DNA of 64,000 nt from Tomocerus qinae. Its lineage: Eukaryota > Arthropoda > Collembola > Entomobryomorpha > Tomoceridae. The stretch is taken from contig CM034546.1 of NCBI GenBank assembly GCA_020055645.1, forward strand, positions 61,876,001 through 61,940,000, in the 5' to 3' direction. The position numbers were made by a program, and so were the translations under genes. Shown here piece by piece: positions 11,272-22,690 of this stretch (the first letter of the stretch is position 1; each line of letters starts with the position of its first letter). Under the pieces are notes generated by a model. That model had not been told where the DNA came from and did no database searches. It worked only from the letters and a program-made list of their open reading frames with translations.

Positions 11272-12150
11272 GACAGAGGTTACAATCCCCAATATCTATC
11301 TTTTTCCAGCTTGCATTATAAACGTCATAATCTAACTTCATTATTAAAGGAACCAATTTCATAAATGCTTTGGCCAAAATGGAATATTATTTTAACCTTT
11401 ATAATATATCCATACTTATTAGCACCAAACCTTCGAAAGCGCGGAGACAAATATATACCAAAACAAAACTATTAGCTATGTCTTTACAAAACACTGTGAG
11501 AATTTAGTCCGCTGAGTAGGATTAAAACTTTTTGCTGTCCTTAGTCCTTAGATTGTAAAAACTCTACCGTTATCATTGACTTTGATTGAATTCAGAATAC
11601 ACATTTCAAAATGATTATTTGGAAGCTAAGATATATTTTCCTGATGATTATTTTGTACACACCAATTTTTGTTTGTGCTGGGAAATTAGAAAAGTTAATG
11701 TCAATGGAGAAGGGTTGTCACATCAACATAATATTTTATGATTCACACTCCGCCCAAACCACAGCAAAATTGGAGGAACTGGTCCTCGCAGAAACTCCGT
11801 ATTCTCTAGCGAACGTGGACACATTCAAAAGGATTTCAGCAAAAGAGTATGCAAATATGACAGAACTGGAAAAGGAAGATCGGTATTACAAGATGCGAGA
11901 CCAGTGCCCCTGGCCTAGAATTTCGCCGTATTTTTATTACCGAGTAACTTGTATTGTGCATTTTTCAGTAGACATGAATTCCAGTAACTTAATTGACTTG
12001 GCACTGACCAAATACATAGCTAGTTACGTGGGAGGGGAGTTCAGGTTCAATCTATACAATGCAATTCGACAACCATTCTTCGACAATCTGCCATTGAGTA
12101 AGATGTGCTACGACCAAAGGAATATTTTAAATTATAAAACTGTTTACTTT

Positions 12151-12669
12151 GTGTTCCTTTATCATCGCAGCGTTATTGCAAAGCGTGCACGTGTATGTGG
12201 AATTTGCAGTAGAATTGCCACTATTTGGTATACTACATGGATCGCTCAAGTGAACAACGCGATCGCATTTCGCGCAATTTAGTGTTGTCTGGCAGGGTAA
12301 ATTACAAACCACACACATCTCAGCATCATTTAAATTAGGAGTGTCTGTCTCTTCTTCAATTGTTTCCAAAGTAGATGACCCTTCGAGTACAGCTGCTAAA
12401 TCTTCCTCACATTTGAGGCGGTTTAGAATTTCCGATGGCAAAACGGTCGATTTCAGTCCTATTTTGACTTCATTGCCGTACATGGCCTCATACGGTGTGC
12501 GACCAATGACACTGTGGAAACTGGAATTTTTATGTAATTGTACAAAACGTAACCCTTGAACCCACTTGGAAGAATTGTTGTCACGAAGCCAACACGAAAG
12601 CTTATCTTGAACATCTTTATTAGCTCGCTCAACAGATCCTTGTGACTGCGAATGTCGAGGCGAATTTTA
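12151..12669 (-). mobile_element. Integrase-core transposon remnant (KRBA2/SCAND3-like, Ginger/GIN type)
   Basis: Read on the minus strand, 12660 down to about 12127 encodes PRHSQSQGSVERANKDVQ, WVQGLRFVQLHKNSSFHS and GRTPYEAMYGNEVKIGL. These are hallmarks of the end of a DDE integrase core in GIN/KRBA2-like elements, including the Glu of SVERAN. A Cys-rich tail follows (CVVCNLPC, CDRVVHL, CTLC). The element is truncated: the upstream catalytic part is missing, and the left end runs directly into the B1 coding sequence. Confidence 0.8.
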
Positions 12670-12724
12670 ACTAATTTATTTCCCTTTTTATTTAATTAAT
12701 GTATTGTTTTACTACTATTTAAAG

Positions 12725-12793
12725 ATTGTTACCGAAATTGCTTCTCTATGGCCTGAATGCCACATAGTTCATGGGAAGCCTCGACATTCGCAG
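12725..12793 (+). mobile_element. Oppositely oriented fragment of the same integrase
   Basis: The plus strand here encodes VTEIASLWPECHIVHGKPRHSQ-type sequence (for example ASLWPECHIVHGK), which in intact elements comes immediately before the PRHSQSQGSVERAN segment found on the minus strand at 12660. The two pieces share the 17-bp inverted repeat ACTGCGAATGTCGAGGC (12645-12661 and 12778-12794). An inversion has therefore split one integrase across this junction. Confidence 0.75.
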
Positions 12794-13000
12794 TTACATT
12801 ACTAGACTAGACATTACTTTGCCAAAAATTATTAAATGATTAAAAATAATTAACATAATTGTACAAATAAAATTTGAGTTGACTGATTTTGATGTTAAAA
12901 ATGATTGTTCTGTTAATATTAATGTTCAACATCAACATTACCTCTGAAATTTCCATTTCTACACTTGTCCTAGGCTATCTTAACAATTACTTTTCATTTG

Positions 13001-13048
13001 TCCTAGGACATGTGCACAAGTCCGAGGACAAGTGCACATGTCCTAGGA
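13001..13048. repeat. 17-bp perfect inverted repeat
   Basis: TCCTAGGACATGTGCAC (13001-13017) is followed after 14 bases by its exact reverse complement (13032-13048). The surroundings repeat GTCC and TCCTAGG words (12965, 13061, 13088, 13111). It lies just upstream of the resumed B1 coding sequence and may be part of a transposon terminus. Confidence 0.7.
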
Positions 13049-14694
13049 TAATTCAAATATCCGACTTCAGGACAGGCTGTGTACACATGTCCTGCCGGAC
13101 CTATGCATACGTCCGGTCTGTACAAATTTCCTGTAACATATACAATACAATCCGAAAACCATTCTGCGACAATCTGCCATTGAGTAAGATGTGCTACGAC
13201 AAAAGGAGTATTTTAAATTATAAAACTGTTTACCTTCTTCTTCAAAGAGAAGTGCTGGGTTCCTTGAAAAACCAAACCAAATTCTTAATTGACATTAAAA
13301 AATATTTTGAAGGACTAGAGGGACACTATCTGGTGCATTCCTTAGAGGAAGAAGACAGCAGAGAGTTCTATCTTTGTGGGAAATGTCAGCCTGAAATATG
13401 GGGAAACGAAATTCTTAGATACAGGTATATGAACAGTTTGGTTTTATTACATAATTTCAATACTCTTGATAGAATGATGTTGAAGAAAACCCGAGCAGAA
13501 TCAGAAATGAAAAGGAATTTCAATCAATGCGCATATGTTAAGCGTGACGAATTCTCAGAGTCCCATTACAATGGCCCACCATTAGAGAACGAAATTTTTT
13601 CATCTGCTTTCAAAGGAAAACAGAACGATGTGTCAGTTATTTTATCTTCGATTATCTTTCACGGTTTCCCTAACCTAACAATTGCAAAAGGCGATACAAA
13701 TATTATATGGGAAAAATGGATAGTGGGAACAATAATATTTGACAATGCAATAGAGACACATGATCCTGAATCTCATAGTACTGAAAAGAGGTTTCTATTT
13801 CCAACCCACACAGAAAGTTACATTTACATATCTTGTGTGGTTCTGGAGGATGAGTGTTTGTCATTCTACGGCTATATCCGCCCATTTGATCTTTCTGCTT
13901 GGATTGGGATTCTGTTTACAATCTTTATCGTCTCATCCTTTTTCCAACTGACATTATACTTGAAACACAACCAAATCCACCAGTTCATCTTCACTTGCTG
14001 TGCTTATGTTCTCTACAACAATTGTGGATTCCCGAAAAAGATGGAGAAGTATTTCTGGTTCAAAATTGTTCTGGGTCCATATCTACTGATGTTCATCGTT
14101 CTGACCTACGGCTATGCAGGCATCCTCATTACAGATTTAACCGAACCGAGGGCTGTAAAACAAATCGAGTCTTTTGACGATATTAAGACTTCGGAGGATA
14201 TTTTAGTTGCCAGTTCACTTAAAGGAAAGTCGCCATATGAACCAATGTTAATTCCAACTCAATCCCAGAATGACATATTATTCTTATACAATTGTTATGT
14301 TAGTTTGAACGAAACACCAACGAATGATTTAGCCAGACAATCCGTAAATCATGATAAATGCAGGCAACTTAGCAGAACAAGTATTTTTGATGATACATCG
14401 ATAGAAAATGTCAAATCAGCAATAGATTATGCCAACCGATTTGGTAAAAAATATATGTTTTTGGCAGATTTTGATGAGATTAATCTTCCAACATTCAAAG
14501 AAGGGAAAGGTAAAACAATTCTCAAAAAACTTCATCTCCCATCGGAGTCTCTTCAACATTGGATTTCTCAATGCAACAATTCAGTGTTTGTGGATAGACA
14601 AAGCCGAATTCATCGTTTTTTAAACGATTCTCATTGGGACGTTAATAAGCCAAAACGAAAGTTGTACGTTGGAGTCCCAGATGATAATACTGAT

Positions 14695-16709
14695 AAAGGA
14701 CCCCTTGGGTTAAAAATATTCAGCTGGGCCACCTAGCAATGTAGCTTTCGAATGCAAAAGTTTAGCTAATTAGCCGTGAAAGATTGGGCCCTTCTCTTTC
14801 AACAACGGTGAAGTGACTCATAATTATTGATATGGTGACAGTATAAGAGTAATCATTTATTTTAGTAATTTAGTTTGGCGTTGATTACCGGTATCAAGAT
14901 GGATCGAACGTAAGGTGATGTCAATAGCCAATTAAGCCTCTTTCTGCAGCCAGTTTGAGGTTTGGGGGAATTAAGTTAAGTTTTAGTTGGGAAAGAGCCC
15001 GTGGTCGTGGATACAGCCACCGATCCCCCCTGGGTCTGCACCCAGTTGTCCTATTCTAACTGGCTGCAGAAAGGGAACAAAACATCCTATTGACTTTTCA
15101 CCTAACGCCAGTATGTTTATTAGTTTTACAGGTGGAGACATAGAGGGGGTTTACCGGATTTTTGCACCCAATGTGTATTCTACCTACTACCCCGAGAAGT
15201 AGGCAACCAAACCATATAACCATGGTTACTTTCGACTTGGGTACTTACCTGTCTGTGGCAGTATGGATAGAATTCGAATTGGGTGCAAAATCGGGGAATA
15301 TCTCTCTATGCCTTCACCTTGAATGACATTTTGACTTTTACATTACTGGTAGTTTCAGCCGAGCTTGGTACTGGCTATTTGGGAGTATTTGGGAGTTGTA
15401 CCTGAATACACACTTTTGTTGGTTGATATTTTTTGACATCCAGCAATCTGATTGATTATTGCTATAACAATAATCTCTATTCTATTTTATAGATTCCCCA
15501 CATGGGAGGATTTTTGCAACATTTTGCAATACGATACATGAATAATATGCACACAATACAATGTACACAAAGATTAAAACTTTTGCTACTAATATAAACA
15601 TTCGTTTTGCAGTATACCAGTAAAGAACGGAGTACAAATTAATTTGTAACCTTTTGAATTGGAGGCAGTTTATTTTTAGATAAGTAGATAATTCACATTT
15701 CAACATCGTGGTTTTAAATTACTATGCGGGGTAAATGATTCATAAAAGTTGCATGCACGTATCACGTGGGTGGCAGTAGTATCTAGTATGAGTAAGATTC
15801 TATTGTAGGCACCTTGCAACGTTTTATTCTTTGTTTGCATACTGTTTGTAATATTCAATTCATGCATTATGTTTTGCAGTAATTGCAAAATGTTGTTAAA
15901 ATCCCCCCCCCCTTATCTGGAAAATCTGTAAAGCATCCGTTATAGCCAACTCGTGGCAACTTCCCATATAGAAAATCTCAAAAAGTACATTTTAAATGGG
16001 AAATTCTCATTTCGAAAAATTGATTTCCAATAAATCCCATTTATAACGTACTGCATGGTACATTTTCCACTAGCAACAAAAAAATTTTTTTGCCTCTCTT
16101 ATGGGACCTCACTCTACTGGACCCACCTGATGCGGGGAAGGGGAGGGAGGCTGGTCTGGAAGCAGTTTATTTTCCTTGGTCAGCACCAAGCTCGGCTGAG
16201 ACTATCAACATGCAAAAATACGTCTATCTATGGAAACATAAATACTGCATAATGATATGACATAATGAAGGCATGTACCCCTATACTGTCCTTGCTATTA
16301 AGCTAAGCTATATAAGGATATATAGAGATACGTAGCTATACCTAGTCGATTTTGCAAGAAAAATAATATAAGTTGACCTAAAGAGAGCCCGCACGTAATA
16401 TTTGGCTGATGTATAGTGCACATTAGGGGCTTTCGGCCAAAAAAAGAACCACGCAAAAAATTTTGTGCGAACACAGTTTTATACGATTTTGAAATTAATA
16501 AAATGATATTTCAATGTTATTCTTATGGGAAAAGGTGTATACTTTCAACGCAATTTTTTCGGTAATTAAGCTGAGCCCGCATGTAATACTCCAGTTATGG
16601 GTACATAAGACTATGGACTTTTAGTGGTAAAAGTTTCATTGTCTACATTTCATGCGAACTGGGTATAACGGGTGGCCTACCACAAATAGGATTTCCCAAG
16701 GCATCCTTT
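14695..16709. mobile_element. About 2-kb TIR element disrupting B1, with nested fold-backs
   Basis: The ends are imperfect inverted repeats of about 40 bp: left AAAGGACCCCTTGGG then TGGGCCACC; right, reverse-complemented, AAAGGATGCCTTGGG then TAGGCCACC. It splits B1 exactly where B2 reads ACTGATACTTTTGGCAT. No clean target duplication is visible, so the ends are approximate. It contains two smaller palindromic blocks: TTTCTGCAGCCAGTT at 14941 with its complement at 15058, and 15130-15171 with complement 15279-15320 (including TTTTGCACCCAA). A C-tract lies at 15903-15912. No transposase is seen. Confidence 0.7.
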
Positions 16710-18418
16710 GGCATAATAGTCGAGAGTGGGTCCGTTCTTTATCTGGAATACTTAACTGGAAAACTCGCAACTTTATTGCATTCCGGGCTCCACGCTAAAT
16801 GGATGGATGTCTTCAACCACTTCAATTTTACCGTCTGTAGTCATTGTTTCGATAGAGCCCAACCACGTCCTGTAACATTTTATAATTCAAATATATTCAC
16901 TGTTTTCGCTTTTTATTTTGCTTTCTCTATTTTGTCACTTCTGGTATTTTTCTGGGAAGTCAAACGTATATTGTTTTACATAGTCATTGACCTGACACTT
17001 AAATTAAGCTTTTCTTCTAGAACTTTATTCCGGCGTTTAAAGCGGAAATGTCCAGGAGTTATACAAAGTCCACGTCAAGGAAAAGAACATCCTACTTGGC
17101 TTCAAGTGAAACCACAAGAGTAATGCCCACGAAAAACATTTTTTAAACACAAATAATAATAAGGAAATAATTTTAGGTTTTTAAGTAAAAAAAACAACGG
17201 CGAAGCAAAGCCCTCCTTTTCTTCGCCTTTGATTAATCACACAAAACCACGAAAAATATATTTAAAAACAGCAAAAATCAGTAAGAGCTTATATTTGAAC
17301 CACAATTAATTACTTTAAAATTATTTATTCCCTTGTCTTATGACTATGACGCATGTATGACTGTCTGTATCTAACTATCTAGTTTATAACCACGCACCTA
17401 TTACCTATAACATATGGACATTCAGGATGTGCCTATGGAATACCTTTTAGGCATTCCAAAATACAAGGAAGTCAACTGGAAATTAACATTCATTAGTTTT
17501 GTTCCAATTATACTATTTTACCTCTCTGGTTTACCATTAATATCTTTTTAAAATAATATAACCGTTGGCTAAATGATGTATTTATAGGTATACTATTTAA
17601 TATTACACATGTTTTATGCTTTGCTTTATAAATAACAATCATGCAAATGTATCTAATAAATACTTATTTTTATTGTGCCATTGTTGGATACCTCCTTCTA
17701 TTCCAAAATTTAGTACATGGTAATCTTGATGTCCTTAGCAATAGCTACTTGCTTTTCAATACAGCCACAAAAGATACATTGGAACGGTACTAAAACCTCT
17801 TCATTAATAATTTAATTGGCTAGATAAAGAAATAATTAATCGCAGTTAGTAGTCGTTTACATTTCGTGAAGTAATATCATGCACAGATTAAAGTCAGAAA
17901 AAGTTCTGGGAATTTCACAATGACAGTGGTAAGTGAAAATGAAATTTCTGTTGTCTAAAATATATTTAAAATTCTAGGATATTTTTTGAGCTGATGGCGC
18001 TTGGCTCAAAAATAGTCAATTCTGCTTAAGGAATCTATTTATAATCATTTATACGGCATGCGAAACATATTATTAATTAAACCATTTGAATGAACAGATA
18101 GAACTAATCGATAACAAATAAATAACAAGGAAGTAGAAGAGTCATGCCCGGATATACGTATAAAAGGTACATTTCCGGAGATATTGTTTCCTATACTTGA
18201 TATATATTCTGTATTACACATTACACATATCATGTAATGACCAGTTAAGGATAACTGTTGTAACAGATGTAGGCAATAAGCAATTCATAGAAGTAGAATG
18301 GCAATCGGTCGATCTAAGTTGAAATTAATCTATAAAGAAATTAATTGAAGTGGAAATAAGTCAATCAAAATCGAAAGAATATAATAAGACTTTCGAAGAT
18401 ACATATTCCCAAACCAAA

Positions 18419-18455
18419 CCACAAACCCACTTGTCCCAGACAAGGGGGTTTGTGG
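18419..18455. repeat. Hairpin, 17-bp arms, 3-base loop
   Basis: CCACAAACCCACTTGTC, loop CCA, GACAAGGGGGTTTGTGG, with one mismatch. It stands about 500 bp before C1. No matching copy was noticed before C2 or C3. Function unknown. Confidence 0.6.
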
Positions 18456-18730
18456 CTTATAAACCACAGTTGAAAAATTAAAAAAATAGTCCATTCCGTA
18501 GGCATCTTTTTTCATGGTGAGAAAGACAAATCAAAAATGTTACTCCAGCTATCCAGAGTTAAGTGGACTTTGATAAACGCAATAGACAGAGAGATACTTC
18601 TCCTTTACTTCATTAAAAAGAAATTCTTCTTGTATATACATTCTAAATTCTGGAAACACTTTCCGTTCGCGTTTGCATGTAGGAGCTATACAGGAAAGAA
18701 TGGAAAATCAGAAAGGTTACAGCTAGGTAT

Positions 18731-18738
18731 TATAAAAG
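18731..18738 (+). promoter_or_regulatory. Candidate TATA box of C1
   Basis: TATAAAAG, 219 bp before the C1 start codon. C2, C3 and C4 have the same octamer 133-146 bp before their starts. The longer distance here makes this the least certain; a second TATAAAAG is at 18159. Confidence 0.4.
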
Positions 18739-18956
18739 AACTGCAGTGCCCACTTTTAATTGCAAATCATTTAGAGTTTGGTTCAGACAGAGTAATAATA
18801 GATATAAAAGCGGCAGCAACAAAATAAACTGCAGCAAAACAAAATAGGAAAGTTATATATTTACTGCCTTTAACATTAGTACTGTTAAAACATTAGACAA
18901 TTTTTTACTTACACTTAGACACAATTATTGCTTTTATTAGACCCCACTTCATTGCA

Positions 18957-21239
18957 ATGTGGAAAGAAAATCCTTTTTGGGTAATAATTTTAGCTTGTAT
19001 CTTAATTAACTTCACAGATTGTCAGAAACGTTCCGATGAAATTTTGTCTACTTTAACAAATTCCATCCACAAAAAATGCAGACAGAATATATTTTTGTAT
19101 GACACGGTCGATGGGGAAAATGTTGAACTTAATTTTGTAGAACAACCATTTGTTCTTGTCAGGTCATCAACTGTTAAATTTCCCGGGTTTTATTACGAGG
19201 AGGTGAAATATCATTTAGAAAGATATCCCTATATGAATCCAGTCTATGTAGATCGACTGGGGCTTCTTAGTTTATTTTCGCACATATTTTATAAAAACGT
19301 ATCTACAATTGGGATTTCACATAAATATTTAAATTGCATATCATATTTTCTGATGTTCTCTGAAAATCAGTATCAGTTATATTCAAAAACAGATTCCTAT
19401 TTGGCAGCTGGATTTATTAAATCTGCTTATACAGACATTGACATTGAACGGCATCCAGAAACGAATAAGTTACGTTTTGAGAAGGATTATTATCGTTTAG
19501 AACGTTCTGACCGAACCTTCCTCTACTTTTTCGAAATAAGCAGCATTGAGAAAAACACACAGAAATTGCCTAATGAAATGTTTGACTGGCAAAATTATCC
19601 TGAACATTCATATATTTATTCCTTTACTCATGAAAATTTAACCCAATTTAATATCAAGGGAATATATCGAAATATGACGAACGTAATTGGCCATCTAAGA
19701 AGTGAGGGTCAAAACCAAATAATAATTGATCTAAACTACGGAAGCGTTGTCAATTTTCAAATCGAAACCAAGATGAAACTGAAGTTTTACGCAGATTACC
19801 CTAAACCGATCTTAATTTACTTGTATTATCAGTATCCTGGTAAAGTAGAAAAACATTTACAAAATGAATCATTCAAGAAGATCACCCGAAATTATTCAGT
19901 TCCATTAATTGTGGCCTCTTTATTGTTTTCAATTTTGAACGACACAAACTTTTATGGTATCGACATTGGCGGTGGAGGTGGGTATTACACTTTAGCATTA
20001 TCCTGGTATGACCATGATATTTATTGGCCATCGTCAATATATAATTTGTATCCCGTGAAAGAAGAAGGAATGAACTTTATCACATGTCACGGATATTCGG
20101 AGGACTTGTCGTTTCATGTTTTCCTTCGTCCATTTCAAAGTGATTTTTGGTGGGCTATTGTCATTTGTATGGCGCTTATTTGCATTTGGTTGTGCTTTCT
20201 AATGCATTATGTGAAATATTATGACTACACAATGTCTGTATTCTTGCTGTATGCATATTTACTAGAAATATCGTACGATGTTCCGACAAAACTGCGGAAA
20301 TCTCGAGCTTTTAATATTTTCATCTGTACATTTATTCTGATGGGAATCATAATCACAAATGGATACAAGGGACTAATTACTAATTATCTGACAATCAAAC
20401 CAGTTACGAAACTAGAAACATTTAAAGATTTAGAGCAACTTGGTGATTTTAAACATATATATCTTGCAAACATTGACAACATCATTGAATCATTTTCAAG
20501 TCCTAGTCATTATAATTATGAAACCAACTTGTCATCAAAAATCGCCACATGTGGAAAGATTGCTTTTCTTGACAAAGTCTCCCGTCTGGATAGATTTTAC
20601 GTCAAAACTGCCAAGACGCCCCCAATGTCTGAAGCTAATTCAATTTACTATGAAGGAACCGAAAATAGTGATCGCCAGGTGGAACATTTGGCTCTGCGTG
20701 CTGAGTACTTCTCTATTATGTTGAAAAATAGAATGCATTCAATTCTTCAGTCAGGAATCCTACCTGTTTGGGACCATTTCATAAATAAACAATGGATTAT
20801 TGATGAAGGAGGAAGACCATCGAAAAACTCGGTGAGAATAAAATCAATCGGACTTGATTCAAATATTACGACCGTTGCTTTTGTTTATTTCATCTGTATA
20901 GCCATCACAATTTTAATTTTCATATTAGAAAATTACAAAAGCATTTTGAAGTTACTGATAACAATTCACACGTCCCTCAAAAACTTTATATGTAAATTTT
21001 TGGTTAATTTGGTGTGCAAATCTATCCAGTGCTACTATGCTACAAGAAAAGCGCTGAACACGGCCAAAATTTCTTTGCTTGCCTTCTGCACCAATCTCCG
21101 TCTACCTGAGTTTGGGGGCGTCATCGTTAATACCATAACATTAATTCATGCTGGGCTCAAAAAGTTTTGTCAAGGGCCTTCATATTTATTTCGTCATACT
21201 TTTAGGAACCTGTTGAATAAATTGAGACAAAGTCGTTAA
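18957..21239 (+). CDS. Divergent ionotropic-receptor-like channel, type C copy 1 (C1)
   Basis: Single exon, 760 residues, ATG at 18957 with a signal-like leader (ending about LINFTDCQ). A long extracellular part is followed by the motif HGYSEDLSFHVFLRPFQSD just before TM1 (about 396-418, FWWAIVICMALICIWLCFLM). Then come the pore-loop-like LLYAYLLEISYDVP (about 429-442), TM2 about 451-475 (FNIFICTFILMGIIITNGYK), an S2-like lobe, and TM3 about 640-663 (FVYFICIAITILIFILENY). The RPF-to-TM1 arrangement and the NGYKGLITNYLT stretch after TM2 match the IR/ionotropic glutamate receptor channel core. A likely chemosensory cation channel; ligand unknown. It is the most divergent of the C genes, with a glycine run (GGGGG) near residue 340 and a longer, different C-terminal tail (QGPSYLFRHTFRNLLNKL). 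Confidence 0.85.
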   Translation: MWKENPFWVIILACILINFTDCQKRSDEILSTLTNSIHKKCRQNIFLYDTVDGENVELNFVEQPFVLVRSSTVKFPGFYYEEVKYHLERYPYMNPVYVDRLGLLSLFSHIFYKNVSTIGISHKYLNCISYFLMFSENQYQLYSKTDSYLAAGFIKSAYTDIDIERHPETNKLRFEKDYYRLERSDRTFLYFFEISSIEKNTQKLPNEMFDWQNYPEHSYIYSFTHENLTQFNIKGIYRNMTNVIGHLRSEGQNQIIIDLNYGSVVNFQIETKMKLKFYADYPKPILIYLYYQYPGKVEKHLQNESFKKITRNYSVPLIVASLLFSILNDTNFYGIDIGGGGGYYTLALSWYDHDIYWPSSIYNLYPVKEEGMNFITCHGYSEDLSFHVFLRPFQSDFWWAIVICMALICIWLCFLMHYVKYYDYTMSVFLLYAYLLEISYDVPTKLRKSRAFNIFICTFILMGIIITNGYKGLITNYLTIKPVTKLETFKDLEQLGDFKHIYLANIDNIIESFSSPSHYNYETNLSSKIATCGKIAFLDKVSRLDRFYVKTAKTPPMSEANSIYYEGTENSDRQVEHLALRAEYFSIMLKNRMHSILQSGILPVWDHFINKQWIIDEGGRPSKNSVRIKSIGLDSNITTVAFVYFICIAITILIFILENYKSILKLLITIHTSLKNFICKFLVNLVCKSIQCYYATRKALNTAKISLLAFCTNLRLPEFGGVIVNTITLIHAGLKKFCQGPSYLFRHTFRNLLNKLRQSR

Positions 21240-21477
21240 TTTTTAGAAAGTAGAATGTATGGCATAGTAATAAGTGTTTTTCATTTGTGTTGATCCAGAT
21301 TTTGTGAAAATAAAATTTAATTACATGTTATGCTGTTTTGGTAGGTATACCTGTGTATATCTTATAACCATTGATCTCCATGCATCCGAATCTCAATAGC
21401 TAGTTATCTTGGTATTTATATGTACTATCTCACAATTTTTCATCACTAGATTGTTATAATGGTCATGCTGGTTAGAT

Positions 21478-21655
21478 GACCTGATATCTAAATTAAGCTT
21501 TTCTTTTAAAACTTTATTCCGGCGTTTAAAGCGGAAACGCTGATATACAAAATGTCTAGGAGTGATACAAAATCCAAATCAAGGACAAGAACAACCTATT
21601 TGGCTTCAAGTGCAATCACAAGTGTAAAACCCACGAAAATTTTTTTAAACACCAG
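21478..21655 (+). pseudogene. 3' relic of a type B gene
   Basis: Aligns with the last 150 bp of B2 (35596-35760), for example AAATTAAGCTTTTCTT, GGCGTTTAAAGCGGAAA, and ACCTATTTGGCTTCAAGTGC. It contains an insertion (GCTGATATACAAAATG) and substitutions that break the frame. It is a remnant of a lost B copy downstream of C1. Confidence 0.85.
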
Positions 21656-21991
21656 TCTACTTTAAGCCGATGTATAAAATTATTCCTAGCTTTATTTGTA
21701 CAGCGGCAACTATATAGAAATATTATAGTGAATAATGAAATTTTATTTTGGTTTGAATAAGCTTGAAAGCATATTATTTATATTACCGAACTACATTAAT
21801 TATGCCACAAATAGATTATGCCTTTGTCTGTGGTGCTATACATCATAATGTCAATATTATATAGTATTTTACATATAGACAGGTATACAATTAATTAATT
21901 TGGGATTATAATTATATCCTTAAGTAGATCTATCGAAATTAAGTTAAAACGCTAATGTTGAAATTACATACCAATTATTACAGGATGTATC

Positions 21992-22690
21992 CAGGGTTAC
22001 CAGGTATACTTAAATGGCAAGTATTATACTTAAATTGGGCCCTATACTTAAAATACTTGCAAGTATTTTAAAATACTTAAATTATACTTAAATATACTTA
22101 AATCAGCTAAAATCGAAAACAGTGAAATAACATGAAGTCCTCTAAGATTAGAACACACTTTTTTATCGTTCAGATACGTTTACAACTTGAAATTTTCTCG
22201 CGCTTGAATTTAAGTATTTTTGTCTTTTAATTCAGTTTAATAGTCAAAATTGTCTTCCAATTTCTAAGGAAATTTGTTAATAACTTATCAGCGGGGTATA
22301 AATAACAAACCTCTCTTCCTCAGCTATGTCACTAAACCGTTACAGCTAAATTACTCAAAATTCATTAAGTCTTATTGATCAGTAATCAGTGTTGAAGTTG
22401 AATTTCAAAAATTTCTCGCGCTTCGCGCAAATTGGTATTTTCTCTTGATTTCCTTCTTCATATATGAAGTAATATGCAAGAATATTTATTTCAAGATCCG
22501 TAATTTAATTATTTTTGCTTCTTTTTAAACAAAAAATCCTAAATTTGTTAGCTGCGCTCAAATGATTGCGCCAAATAAGGCTGTATGACATTTGTAAGCA
22601 TTTACCTAGACGGGCCCGAAGGGCCAAGTTGGTAAATGGCTATTGTTGGCCAGGATACTTAAATTCTTTGAAGAAAATCTGGTAACCCTG
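21992..22690. mobile_element. hAT-like MITE, CAGGGTTACCAG termini, copy 2
   Basis: Same inverted ends as copy 1 (CAGGGTTACCAG and CTGGTAACCCTG) and the same TATACTTAAAT-rich subterminal sequence. It is flanked by its own 8-bp duplication GATGTATC (21984-21991 and 22691-22698). It is 105 bp longer than copy 1. No coding capacity. Confidence 0.92.

Larger units (their letters stand above)
8077..11610. other. Divergent spacer between A1 and B1
   Basis: This spacer separates the starts of A1 (minus) and B1 (plus) and aligns along most of its length with 30430-33291. The 200 bp before B1, including CCTTCGAAAGCGCGGAGAC, are almost unchanged in the second unit and are the best candidate promoter. 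The spacer contains two fold-back elements (10053-10320 and 11112-11271). Open frames at 8275, 8927 and 9848 have no recognisable domains and are not conserved as coding in the other copy. Confidence 0.75.
11611..17123 (+). pseudogene. Broken type B ionotropic-receptor-like gene (B1)
   Basis: Homologous to intact B2 (33292-35724) but in three pieces. 11611-12150 encodes the leader and N-terminal part (to about residue 180 of B2). 12151-13137 is foreign: an integrase-type transposon remnant plus unrelated sequence. 13138-14694 resumes at about B2 residue 150 and carries the ligand-binding part, TM1 (SAWIGILFTIFIVSSFFQL), the pore region and TM2 (FKIVLGPYLLMFIVLTYGYA). 14695-16709 is a TIR element. 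16707-17123 holds the last segment with TM3 (IFTVFAFYFAFSILSLLVFF). About 110 bp (B2 residues 150-180) are present twice, and the two copies differ by several substitutions, so this is not a target duplication. It could instead be the head of one gene and the tail of a tandem neighbour. An open frame from an ATG at 12892 to 14736 joins new sequence with a hydrophobic start to the IR core, but it stops before TM3. Confidence 0.85.
17124..18956. other. Spacer between B1 and C1
   Basis: The first 600 bp align with the sequence after B2 (35725-36330). From about 17940 it matches the upstream regions of C2 and C3. A block at 18125-18199 (ACAAGGAAGTAGAAGAGTC to TTTCCTATACTTG) recurs at 23264-23343 and 38288-38362. 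A 17-bp hairpin lies at 18419-18455. Short open frames here are not supported as genes. Confidence 0.7.

Noticed and set aside
12049..13240. Target-site duplication explaining the doubled B1 segment
   Set aside because: The copies are about 110 bp and differ at several sites, unlike a target duplication.
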